This document shows positions 1-6,278 of a stretch of DNA of 45,476 nucleotides, piece after piece. The DNA comes from a virus, in IMG/VR virus record IMGVR_UViG_3300046466_000354, positions 1-45,476 of that record. One strand, 5' to 3'. The notes beneath the pieces were generated by a model, which searched no databases, was not told the DNA's origin, and was given only the letters and a program-made list of their open reading frames with translations. A program made the translations under genes and the position numbers. The first letter of the stretch is position 1, and the number at the start of each line of letters is the position of its first letter.

Positions 1-504
1 TTCTTCTGGAGGAAACCAATGATTCATATACTCATCTTTTGTTTTAGTAGCTGTATATACCTGAAATAACTCAGCACCCATACGACCATCAATAAACAAC
101 TCACGTTCATCACCAAGCGATAACCATTTTTCATAGGCTAACTTGCGAACATTCATGTTATCAACGGCGCATAATGTATAAGCATACGCTGCAGAATCTT
201 CAGTATATTCTTCTTCAATACCAGTCATAATAAAGGGACCAAGCATATCAGATATAATTTTCTGAAGTGCTATAGCTTTATTTTCACCGATATCTTTGAT
301 TTTACATAATTGACCGCCAATATTATTAGCGTCATATCTATCCATATCGTAAACAATAGGAACAGCACCGGCCCTGGCTAGGAAATGTCCTAACCATGAG
401 CCAATGCCGCCTGCCCCAATCACAAGAGGATTTAATGATTGTAATGGTTCAAACCATTCAGCTTTACTGAATCTAGCTCTACCCATTTTACCTTCTAGTT
501 TCAT
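1..504 (-). CDS. ThiF/E1-like adenylating enzyme, left allele, 3' end cut by the contig start
   Basis: This is the second allele of the gene at 44773-45432. It begins with ATG at 504 and runs off the window at base 1, so the last 52 residues are missing, including the LPC segment with the candidate catalytic cysteine. The nucleotide-binding Gly-rich loop and the DxD region are present. It differs from the full copy by Ile for Val at residue 78 and Asn for Asp at residue 116. Both alleles descend from one gene position in the circular genome, so this is not a paralogue. It lies 1 base downstream of the JAMM gene. Confidence 0.85.
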   Translation of the reverse strand, partial: MKLEGKMGRARFSKAEWFEPLQSLNPLVIGAGGIGSWLGHFLARAGAVPIVYDMDRYDANNIGGQLCKIKDIGENKAIALQKIISDMLGPFIMTGIEEEYTEDSAAYAYTLCAVDNMNVRKLAYEKWLSLGDERELFIDGRMGAELFQVYTATKTKDEYMNHWFPPEE

Positions 505-548
505 ATTAATAAAATTGTGTATAGTATTGCATTGGCATTTCTAAGCTT
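1..548. repeat. Left copy of a 548-bp imperfect end repeat (contig overlap)
   Basis: This segment aligns without gaps to 44929-45476 (offset 44928). I count about 30 substitutions, all before position 422; bases 422-548 are identical. Of the 30, 28 fall at third codon positions of the ThiF-like gene. Two change the protein: residue 78 (Val in the right copy, Ile here) and residue 116 (Asp right, Asn here). This pattern is real allelic variation under purifying selection, not sequencing error. The simplest reading is a circular or circularly permuted genome whose assembly walked into a second strain variant. Confidence 0.9.
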
Positions 549-1831
549 TGAGCTTTTAGATATGGTAACCAAAACGAGTACTGATCTATGACTGCGTCAT
601 CAAATAATACTGGTCTAGTTATATCTTGTAACATATCCACTTGTGTAGCTTTATAATGTTTACTACGAGTAGATATGTGTGCAAAAACAGAGCAATAAAG
701 AATATCTATCATATTTATGATATTATAATTACCAGGCTGCTCATATATAAGCAATAGCGTGTTGCATGCTTCTTTAAATGCATAAAACGCTACCATAGGC
801 GTGTAATCATCATACACATTAGATAGTTCTATTGTCCATTCTATTTCTTCATAAATACTACGTATTTGTTTAAACTTATTGCTTGAAAACATACGTTTAT
901 AGTATTCAAAGAAATCATCTCTTTCTGTTTCCTTATGATTATTTATCATTCCATGTGCTGCAAAAACTTTATTTAATAAATTATGCGCACATTCTATTTT
1001 AGCTATTATTTGTTTTTCGTTTAATTTATCTTTTATAGTTATTCCATAAGCATCTTCTACAAGTCTAGATAATTCATCTATGTCAAACTTTGTAGAATCT
1101 AATAAGGTTTTACTATATAAAGTTAATAGCTCTTCGTTAATAAATTCAGAAGGCTCAATGTTAAACATGTTGTAAGAATCATAATTCAAAAAACCTGCTT
1201 GATTTGTTTCTTTATCTAAAGTAAAATAATTGTATTTACTTGTTGTATATGTTCCTACTGTTCTGTTTTTATCTATTTCTTTTATACGATTATGTAAGAA
1301 TTCATCAATGTTGTCAGTTCCTAGGTTTACATCGCAATCAAAGTAACCTACTTCTGCATCATTAATAATTTTATATCCATTTTTACCTATTACTGTTTCG
1401 CTACTAACCACATTAAAGCTAATTCTAGCTATGTATTCTTGGTCAGAGTTAGTAATAACAGATAAAAAGTAATCGTATATATTAGCTCCGTCTATTAACT
1501 GAGCTTGATCTGTACCAGAAAAGAATGTATCCATACCATGATGTGAATGTATAAAACCTTGTTTCATCTCTTCTAGTTCTGGTTTATGCTTTATAGCTTC
1601 TACAACTTCTTCATAACTATCAATACTTGTAGAAGAACCAGTACCTACATCCATGGGATATAAATACTTTACATCTATAGTAAAGTTATTAGGATCGTTT
1701 ATAGAGCCTTTTTCTTCGTAAAATAATATACCACACCATTCGGTGTTAGGATATTTAGCACAAAGAAACCTGTCAATGGCTACTACTGTAGGACTCAAGG
1801 AAATTGTAGGCATCCCTTGCAATGGCTTCAT
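506..1831 (-). CDS. JAMM/MPN-domain metalloprotease (deubiquitinase-like), two-part protein
   Basis: The N-terminal third is a JAB1/MPN (JAMM) domain with every zinc-site residue. Numbered from Met at 1831, these are Glu31 in the EWCGILF strand and the HSH-x7-S-x2-D signature: His95, His97, Ser105, Asp108. In the family these residues bind zinc and hydrolyse isopeptide or peptide bonds after a ubiquitin-like C-terminus. The remaining roughly 300 residues are helical and unrecognised. The frame stays open to an ATG at 1930, but that start would overlap the upstream E2-like gene by 158 bp. Met at 1831 or 1813 keeps the whole domain with a short overlap. Its neighbours are an E2-like protein upstream and E1 downstream, so removing or maturing a ubiquitin-like tag is the likely role. 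An NlpC/tail-associated JAB role is less likely because this is the early operon. Confidence 0.85.
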   Translation of the reverse strand: MKPLQGMPTISLSPTVVAIDRFLCAKYPNTEWCGILFYEEKGSINDPNNFTIDVKYLYPMDVGTGSSTSIDSYEEVVEAIKHKPELEEMKQGFIHSHHGMDTFFSGTDQAQLIDGANIYDYFLSVITNSDQEYIARISFNVVSSETVIGKNGYKIINDAEVGYFDCDVNLGTDNIDEFLHNRIKEIDKNRTVGTYTTSKYNYFTLDKETNQAGFLNYDSYNMFNIEPSEFINEELLTLYSKTLLDSTKFDIDELSRLVEDAYGITIKDKLNEKQIIAKIECAHNLLNKVFAAHGMINNHKETERDDFFEYYKRMFSSNKFKQIRSIYEEIEWTIELSNVYDDYTPMVAFYAFKEACNTLLLIYEQPGNYNIINMIDILYCSVFAHISTRSKHYKATQVDMLQDITRPVLFDDAVIDQYSFWLPYLKAQSLEMPMQYYTQFY

Positions 1832-3143
1832 TTCTGTTTTGTTTTTGTTTAACAACATCTTGGATGATGAGGGCCATATGTCCATAGTTTTCGATTGCCC
1901 ATGTTTTTGTTGTGTGTTCATGTAATTCAAAGTTTGTTTGTTGTAATTTTGACAAGTCTGGACACTTGCCTATGTACAGTTTGTTTTTAATAAAAAATGA
2001 AAGATTATCAACTGAATATTCTATATCAGAGTATTTATTAGAGTTGCTAGTAGCATAATCTCCTACTATGTCTAATAAAGACTCACTGAATATATCGTCG
2101 CTGTATTCTTCATTTGATGAGTTCCATAATCTGTAAAAAGGAACTTTTATATTTTCAACGCAAAAGTTAAAATAATTTTCTTCTGCATCTAATAACTTAC
2201 CGTATTGCTCTATGCAATCTAATAAAGTTATGTCTTCGTTAGATTCAAATTTTTCTATGTAATAATGTTTAAATACGCAGTAAAACTGCTTATAAACTTC
2301 TAACATATTATTATAATTTAAATCATATTCATCGTGTATTCTAGTAGCGTAAAAATGCATTTTGTTATTAACAAATCTTTTTTCGCTAGTAAATTTATTA
2401 CACAATTCATCTAATCTTTCTATGCCTTTCTTGAAATCTGGATTTAATAATTCTAAATCATCAGTATTATTGTATAAATTAATAGTATCTGATAATTCTT
2501 TTGTTATTTGATTTACAACTTCTTGGCTCCATTGGAATGATATTGTTTCTGCATCATTATTAGATGTGCCTTGATCGTTTATGAAATCATTTATTGAATC
2601 TTCATCAAGTTCAGCATTATTATCATCTGCAACATCTTCATTATTTACAGTTGATATATAAGCATAAGGACCTCCGTCTAAGTTTTCATAATGAGCAAGG
2701 CTGTTTAAACAAAAGAAAAATGTGTATACATCCTCTTCTTCTAAATGCCGTCTATTGTTTCTCATTTTATTAAACATTTCACGAAGTATGTTACCATCAC
2801 CATCACCAATGCAAACAACTGAAGATGTTAAACCAGACACATGTGAGTGTGCATAGTTTGCTCTAGCCATGTCATAGCTTGGTAATAAATTATAACCTCT
2901 TATGCCTGTAAGACCATTAAGAAATATTTCTTTAGTATCTTTGTCACACCCTACTGTAAACGTTGATATAAAAAGAAAATTATTTAGCTCTAATGATTCA
3001 TCATGATCGTTATTTATTACGATAGATGGGTATAGGGTATAAACTAAATATTCTCTATTATCAAAGTTTAAATGGGTATCTATTACAGCACCAGTATCTT
3101 CATAGATGCTTTTTAACATTAATGGAACGTCTAATATATTCAT
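1773..3143 (-). CDS. Putative E2-like (UBC-fold) protein with helical C-terminal extension
   Basis: This 456-aa protein has an N-terminal domain of about 160 residues with a strand-rich start and a YAHSHVSG segment (His99, His101), followed ten residues later by Cys111 in VVCIGDGD. Classical E2 enzymes place a catalytic cysteine shortly after an HPN motif. Prokaryotic E2-like proteins often have HxH variants followed by CLG or CIG, as here. Residues 160-456 are mainly acidic and helical, with no family I recognise; the JAMM neighbour has a similarly sized helical tail. The gene sits between a small beta-grasp candidate and the JAMM/E1 genes. The E2 call rests on motif spacing and context, and a structure prediction could overturn it. 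Confidence 0.55.
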   Translation of the reverse strand: MNILDVPLMLKSIYEDTGAVIDTHLNFDNREYLVYTLYPSIVINNDHDESLELNNFLFISTFTVGCDKDTKEIFLNGLTGIRGYNLLPSYDMARANYAHSHVSGLTSSVVCIGDGDGNILREMFNKMRNNRRHLEEEDVYTFFFCLNSLAHYENLDGGPYAYISTVNNEDVADDNNAELDEDSINDFINDQGTSNNDAETISFQWSQEVVNQITKELSDTINLYNNTDDLELLNPDFKKGIERLDELCNKFTSEKRFVNNKMHFYATRIHDEYDLNYNNMLEVYKQFYCVFKHYYIEKFESNEDITLLDCIEQYGKLLDAEENYFNFCVENIKVPFYRLWNSSNEEYSDDIFSESLLDIVGDYATSNSNKYSDIEYSVDNLSFFIKNKLYIGKCPDLSKLQQTNFELHEHTTKTWAIENYGHMALIIQDVVKQKQNRNEAIARDAYNFLESYSSSH

Positions 3144-3154
3144 GGGTATGTATA

Positions 3155-3346
3155 TTATTTATTAGAAACGCTAATGACTCCTTGGGTATGTTCAGCCATT
3201 TTATTAAATCTGGCATTAACCATATCTTCGGTAGTCATTTCATTGTTAAAAAGCAGCCCTAGCTGCTCTTCATTAGAGCTGTCGCTAAGGCTTAATGATT
3301 TTCTGATTGCTTGTTCCCAACGTTGTACTATATCAGGAGCCTGCAT
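3155..3346 (-). CDS. Small protein of unknown function (63 aa)
   Basis: This 63-codon frame fills the gap between the beta-grasp candidate, which it overlaps by 14 bp, and the E2-like gene, which starts 11 bp downstream. The product is polar and probably helical, with acidic and basic patches and no cysteine, membrane segment or known motif. The tight packing suggests a real gene in the ubiquitin-like cluster. A short AGCAGC stem-loop followed by five Ts lies inside the frame at 3248-3267. No function can be assigned. Confidence 0.55.
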   Translation of the reverse strand: MQAPDIVQRWEQAIRKSLSLSDSSNEEQLGLLFNNEMTTEDMVNARFNKMAEHTQGVISVSNK

Positions 3347-3578
3347 CTATCTTAGTCCCAGGCCATACCCATATGGTTACCTCGTCAGCTACATTAATAT
3401 TATCAGATTTATAAATATTTCTGAAATTATCTGTTTTGTTTACAAATTTAGAATTAGGTGTTAAAACGTTAGCATCATCAGTACCTTCAACATCGTTGAT
3501 TAGGTCTTCTAATGTTTCGTAATCACCAGTCCTTGTAAACTGAGAATTACTAATTCTGTTTATTACTGTTACTATCAT
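3333..3578 (-). CDS. Small beta-grasp/ubiquitin-like candidate (81 aa)
   Basis: The 81-aa product starts with a hydrophobic strand (VTVIN), then a turn and a short helix (YETLEDLIND), and ends with a VTIWVWPGTK strand and tail. That is the element order of MoaD/ThiS and ubiquitin-like beta-grasp proteins. The frame lies in the same operon as E2-like, JAMM and E1 genes, which is where a tag would be expected. Against this, the C-terminus reads AGS rather than GG, so it lacks the usual di-glycine and would need another activation chemistry. ATG overlaps the stop of the upstream gene by 4 bp. The call is inferred mostly from context and predicted strand order. Confidence 0.4.
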   Translation of the reverse strand: MIVTVINRISNSQFTRTGDYETLEDLINDVEGTDDANVLTPNSKFVNKTDNFRNIYKSDNINVADEVTIWVWPGTKIDAGS

Positions 3579-3955
3579 TGTTTTTCCTCATTGTTCATTA
3601 ATTGTTTTATTTCGTAGTCCATGACCAACTTTTGAGGCACATCAAGTGCCGTCTGTAAGTTGCAATCAGAAAAGCACCACATATTGGCGCCTTTCATTGC
3701 GTACTTCCATGATTTAGATATATACACATCTGATATGTGCATATGTTCTTCGTATTTATTGCAGTGTATTAGTATGCTGTCTATTATAATTGTTCCTTTG
3801 TCAGACGTCATAAAATAAACATCATAATCACCACGATCATCAGAAGTTGCTTGTATAAGAGTATCAAAAGATTTGCTTTTTTTAGCATTTTTAGCATAAC
3901 TAATTATTAATTTACGCTGCAACCATGCTACAAATCGTATAATTACATTAATCAT
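3575..3955 (-). CDS. Unknown 126-aa early protein
   Basis: The N-terminal 25 residues are amphipathic and basic (VIIRFVAWLQRK), then a soluble mixed alpha/beta domain follows with a CNKYEEHMH stretch (Cys, two His) and a later CFSDC pair. These could bind a metal, but the pattern matches no family I know. It overlaps the upstream 90-aa gene by 8 bp and the downstream beta-grasp candidate by 4 bp (ATGA), so it is translated as part of the ubiquitin-like cluster. Function unknown. Confidence 0.65.
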   Translation of the reverse strand: MINVIIRFVAWLQRKLIISYAKNAKKSKSFDTLIQATSDDRGDYDVYFMTSDKGTIIIDSILIHCNKYEEHMHISDVYISKSWKYAMKGANMWCFSDCNLQTALDVPQKLVMDYEIKQLMNNEEKQ

Positions 3956-4220
3956 CAGAAAACATTCTCTGATTCTCTGATTCTAAGAATTGTAATTTAG
4001 CATTTACTTTTTCATAGTACTCTTTAGACTCGATTACTTTATCCACGTTTAAAGGATTAATCAACCAAGCCTGATTCATTTGAACTCTAGCCAAAGAACA
4101 TTCTTCGATAGCAGTACTAATAGCCTTACTAATTCTAGCTTGAGCTTGTATTACTCTGTTATCTACCTGTTCTTGATCTAGTTCTTCTTTTGTCTTTGTT
4201 ATTAGTGTTTGGTATAGCAT
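3948..4220 (-). CDS. Unknown coiled-coil protein (90 aa)
   Basis: Nearly the whole product is predicted helix with heptad-like spacing and many Glu, Gln and Lys residues, in two helices separated by a Pro-containing turn (LINPLN). It ends in acidic SDD. It lies 16 bp after the 113-aa gene and overlaps the next frame by 8 bp. No enzymatic motif or membrane segment is visible. It may be a small scaffold or host-interaction protein, but nothing proves it. Confidence 0.65.
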   Translation of the reverse strand: MLYQTLITKTKEELDQEQVDNRVIQAQARISKAISTAIEECSLARVQMNQAWLINPLNVDKVIESKEYYEKVNAKLQFLESENQRMFSDD

Positions 4221-4236
4221 TGTTTTCTTATTTATA

Positions 4237-4578
4237 TTAATGATTTAGTATTGATTTATTATCCCAATATGTTGAAGAAATAATTATAAAATTAAATCCT
4301 AATTTTTCGTTTTCTTCGTCTTCTTCAAGAAGAAGATAATCTGTTGAAGGATGATTTATTTGTTGATAAAACCTTCTAGGACCTGAGAATCTATTACTAT
4401 CTGTCATAATAAGATCATCTAGTTCTTCAAAGATTTTTTCAAATCTTATTCTAAGTACTTTTTTCATAAATAGTTCACCATCTTCAAAACTATCTACTAC
4501 AGTATGTAATTGAAAACCGCCTTTTTCAAAACGTTCTACAACTACATAAGCGCTGCCTGTTTCTGTTATTTTTGTCAT
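4237..4578 (-). CDS. Unknown 113-aa early protein
   Basis: This is a compact alpha/beta protein with an N-terminal strand pair (AYVVVERF, FQLHTVV), a charged central helix (KIFEELDDLI), and an acidic EEDEENEK stretch before a C-terminal strand (FNFIIISS). It is similar in size to many host-takeover proteins of phage early regions, but I recognise no family. Its start at 4578 lies 79 bp downstream of the DUF3820-like gene; that gap holds only AT-rich sequence. Confidence 0.65.
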   Translation of the reverse strand: MTKITETGSAYVVVERFEKGGFQLHTVVDSFEDGELFMKKVLRIRFEKIFEELDDLIMTDSNRFSGPRRFYQQINHPSTDYLLLEEDEENEKLGFNFIIISSTYWDNKSILNH

Positions 4579-4657
4579 TGTTTTATTGATTTGTTATTGT
4601 TTAAGTTAAAATGTATGCAAGCTATCACACTCACATACATAGAGTTTCAGGGTATGA

Positions 4658-4900
4658 TTAAATCTTATTTCGTCTATGCTTCGTTACCCTGTTTTGTTTG
4701 TTTGTCTTTCTCGGCGCACTTCGCGCCGGTTCTTTATGCATCTTATTAAACACATCATCAGTAAAGTATGTGTTTATCTTTCTGTTGTTATGTACCCACA
4801 TTAGGTACTCTGGGTCTATCACTGTTACTGAATTAACATCACGACCTTGGTATCTACCAAAAGTAATGATGTCATTCAAGCTACGCCATACAGTTGCCAT
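4658..4900 (-). CDS. DUF3820-like small protein with a basic tail
   Basis: The 80-aa product has the short family signature of DUF3820 proteins: ITFGRYQGRDV (residues 12-22), then DPEYLMW (29-35), as in the typical FGKYKG...YLxW pattern. The family is common in phages, often near recombination or nuclease genes, and its biochemical role is not settled. The last 25 residues are strongly basic (Arg/Lys-rich), suggesting nucleic acid contact. Its ATG overlaps the stop of the 43-aa gene upstream (TAATG), which fixes the start. A GC-rich stem-loop lies inside the C-terminal codons at 4712-4728. Confidence 0.75.
   Translation of the reverse strand: MATVWRSLNDIITFGRYQGRDVNSVTVIDPEYLMWVHNNRKINTYFTDDVFNKMHKEPARSAPRKTNKQNRVTKHRRNKI
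4712..4738 (-). promoter_or_regulatory. Tagged GC-rich hairpin element, copy A
   Basis: On the minus strand the tag CATAAAGAA (4738-4730) is followed after one base by a perfect 6-bp stem CGGCGC/GCGCCG with loop GAAGT. It lies inside the DUF3820-like gene. Copies B (40236-40262) and C (7701-7729) share the tag and a GC stem but not the exact stem bases. Function unknown; candidates are a promoter for a phage-encoded polymerase or an RNA-processing site. Confidence 0.5.
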
Positions 4901-5031
4901 TAGCAGTTAGGTATCTTCAATTCAGGCATGTATGTCTTTATGTGATTATAAGCATCCATCTGACAAGGATAGTATAGCATATCACCATACGTACAGTCAG
5001 AGTTTAAATAATACATTTTTATATTATCCAT
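4900..5031 (-). CDS. Small Tyr/Cys-rich protein (43 aa)
   Basis: This small frame fills the gap between the membrane protein and the DUF3820-like gene. ATG at 5031 follows the upstream stop by one base, and its own stop overlaps the next ATG as TAATG, a common translational-coupling arrangement. The product begins MDNIKMYYLN and ends KIPNC, with three Cys, several Tyr and no membrane segment. The close coupling on both sides is the evidence that it is real. Function unknown. Confidence 0.65.
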   Translation of the reverse strand: MDNIKMYYLNSDCTYGDMLYYPCQMDAYNHIKTYMPELKIPNC

Positions 5032-5032
5032 A

Positions 5033-5239
5033 TTAGTCTCCATTAAGTTTATTATCCTCAGCTTGTACAACCGCTAGTGCCCCAACAAAGGAAAGCATTA
5101 TAGTTATACTTGCTATCATAATTAGTCTTACGTCTATATTGACGCCAAAAGCTACAAGTATCATAGCTCCACATAGCACTAGTACTGAAACCATCATTAG
5201 TGCAATACATACCTTGAACAGTTCATGTAATATTTTCAT
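5033..5239 (-). CDS. Small membrane protein with two transmembrane segments
   Basis: The 68-aa product has two hydrophobic stretches, about residues 9-32 (CIALMMVSVLVLCGAMIL) and 37-59, joined by a short turn with Asn and Asp. A short charged C-terminus follows (AEDNKLNGD). This topology fits an inner-membrane hairpin. Small early membrane proteins of phages often act in superinfection exclusion or host interference, but that is inference only; a holin role is less likely because the gene is in the early operon. It is the second gene of the minus operon, behind a strong hairpin. Confidence 0.7.
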   Translation of the reverse strand: MKILHELFKVCIALMMVSVLVLCGAMILVAFGVNIDVRLIMIASITIMLSFVGALAVVQAEDNKLNGD

Positions 5240-5278
5240 AGTTTTTATGTTGTTTAAAGGATCGCTTTAGTAATCCCA

Positions 5279-5312
5279 AAGAGCCGTGCCGCCAAAGGCG
5301 GCTAAGGCTCTT
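5279..5312 (-). promoter_or_regulatory. Strong nested hairpin between first and second early genes
   Basis: An outer stem AAGAGCC/GGCTCTT encloses an inner stem GCCGCC/GGCGGC with a 3-base loop. It follows the stop of the 122-aa gene by 14 bases. No T-run follows on either strand, so it is not a standard intrinsic terminator. It could be an attenuator, an RNA-stability element, or a signal for the phage polymerase. Confidence 0.65.
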
Positions 5313-5326
5313 ACACTCGGATTTCC

Positions 5327-5695
5327 CTATATGTCTATAGTTAGTCCTACTGCTTTTGTTTTGTCCTTCCAAAGCTTCACGGAATACTTAATACCGTTTC
5401 GGGTGTTTACCTGGTCAGGTTTAGTGATACTGCCTACAAACCCTGTTATCTCTTGAAGCTTTTCGAAGGCTTGTCTAGCCCTGTCTGCTAACTCTGGTGT
5501 GTCTACTAACGTAGATAAGTTTGCAGTTTCAAATATTTCTGGGTCTATTCGGCTAGACAAACCATCTAACCCGCTTGACAGCATTGTACGTAGTCCTTCA
5601 TCTTCACGTGAAGTCATCCATGTCTCTGTTACTTGCTTAGTAAAAGGGTTAGTGTATACTGCTTTTGCGTTTAAGTTTATTGTCATTGTACTCAT
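5327..5695 (-). CDS. First early gene, unknown 122-aa protein
   Basis: This is the promoter-proximal gene of the minus operon. The product has an N-terminal strand (MTINLNAKAVY), a long helical middle with many Glu, Asp and Leu, and a C-terminal strand pair (IKYSVKLW, AVGLTIDI). No known domain is recognised. A GGAG sequence lies seven bases before ATG at 5695, one of the few Shine-Dalgarno-like sites in the early region; a second in-frame ATG lies at 5686. As first gene in an early operon it may act in host takeover, but no evidence fixes this. Confidence 0.7.
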   Translation of the reverse strand: MSTMTINLNAKAVYTNPFTKQVTETWMTSREDEGLRTMLSSGLDGLSSRIDPEIFETANLSTLVDTPELADRARQAFEKLQEITGFVGSITKPDQVNTRNGIKYSVKLWKDKTKAVGLTIDI

Positions 5696-5740
5696 ATCAA
5701 TTCTCCATATTACTTATAATTATTGTTACGGCAGCTAGCA

Positions 5741-5768
5741 GTATAGAATTTTCAACGAAAATTCATAC
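5741..5768 (-). promoter_or_regulatory. Hairpin with 3-base loop upstream of the early operon
   Basis: GAATTTTC (5746-5753), loop AAC, and GAAAATTC (5757-5764) form a perfect 8-bp stem. It is extended by GTAT/ATAC with one bulged A at 5745. It ends 46 bases upstream of the first minus-strand gene. A short stem with a 3-base loop having a central purine is the geometry of N4 virion RNA polymerase promoters. Whether that applies here is speculation. Confidence 0.5.
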
Positions 5769-5770
5769 CG

Positions 5771-5804
5771 TACTACCATATTATAACCCGGTAGGGTTGT
5801 AGTA
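5771..5804. promoter_or_regulatory. Second hairpin in the divergent control region
   Basis: TACTAC (5771-5776) can pair with GTAGTA (5799-5804), and AACCC (5785-5789) pairs with GGGTT (5794-5798) around a GGTA loop. It lies 2 bases beyond the preceding hairpin. Together the two occupy the space where an early promoter is expected; I see no TAnnTTTG box on the minus strand here. Confidence 0.45.
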
Positions 5805-5833
5805 TATCGTGTAAATACATTGGATAACAAATT

Positions 5834-5863
5834 TTGGACATACACTAAATCTTGCTATATTTG
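5834..5863 (+). promoter_or_regulatory. Bacteroidota-type promoter (TTG-N19-TAnnTTTG)
   Basis: TTG at 5834-5836 and TATATTTG at 5856-5863 are separated by 19 bases. This matches the -33/-7 consensus of the Bacteroidota housekeeping sigma factor. The expected start is near 5870. An intrinsic terminator lies about 80 bp downstream, so the main product would be a short RNA. Confidence 0.6.
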
Positions 5864-5869
5864 TTTTTG

Positions 5870-5947
5870 ATTATTGTATAATTGTATTGTTTTCTATTGT
5901 TCATACTTATTAGATACTGTCATTGACTTGACGGTATCTTTTTTTTT
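5870..5947 (+). ncRNA. Candidate small RNA of about 78 nt
   Basis: The RNA is bounded by the promoter at 5834-5863 and the intrinsic terminator ending at 5947. It has no start codon followed by a meaningful frame. The 5' part is U-rich and unstructured; the 3' end is the terminator hairpin, as in many bacterial regulatory RNAs. Inferred from signals only. Confidence 0.45.
5913..5947 (+). terminator. Intrinsic terminator
   Basis: GATACTGTCA and TGACGGTATC form a 10-bp stem with one G-T wobble and loop TTGACT, followed by nine Ts (5939-5947). It faces plus-strand transcription. It lies 380 bp before the first late gene, so it ends an upstream short transcript rather than the late operon. Confidence 0.85.
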
Positions 5948-6198
5948 ATTTATACTTTACTCGTTGACACGATTGAAAACGTTGCCAGGTAATAGTTGAC
6001 CCAAGCAGATGAGAATCCATAGTATCAAGGCCTCGCAACATGACATAATTGGGGAATCCTACCCAGACCAAACAATTATGATCACCTTATTGGTTGTAGG
6101 TTAGACCAACATTACTAATAATTGTCGACTAAGAGGTTAAGAAACACCTCTAATGGCTTTTCTATATCTACTTGTTATTAAAACTTATTGTAACTAGA

Positions 6199-6275
6199 TT
6201 TATGCAATAGCGAAACAAACTCACTTTTCCTAAAGAAAATGAGGGAGTGAGCGTTATATTGTTTTATGCAATAGC
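6199..6275 (+). repeat. Two 13-bp direct repeats, TTTATGCAATAGC
   Basis: Identical 13-mers at 6199-6211 and 6263-6275, spaced 64 bp start to start, frame a hairpin-forming segment. I did not see the sequence elsewhere in the window by eye. They could be protein-binding sites for late-gene control or replication. Confidence 0.6.
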
Positions 6276-6278
6276 TGT

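Noticed and set aside
506-1831. Tail-tip JAB/NlpC protease like lambda gpK
   Set aside because: No NlpC domain is present, the gene is in the early operon on the opposite strand from tail genes, and E1 and E2-like genes flank it.
3247-3267. Terminator-like AGCAGC hairpin with five Ts inside the 63-aa gene
   Set aside because: The stem is only six base pairs with part of the T-run used in pairing, and it lies within a packed operon whose downstream genes need to be transcribed.
3174-3464. Open frames on the plus strand across the early region (e.g. 3026-3262, 3174-3464, 4510-4749, 5499-5738)
   Set aside because: They lie opposite well-packed minus-strand genes, have no coupling to neighbours and unlikely amino acid composition; they are shadows.
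6001-6130. tRNA-like segment in the control region
   Set aside because: No cloverleaf with a TTC-loop and acceptor stem can be drawn; pairings fit a leader fold instead.
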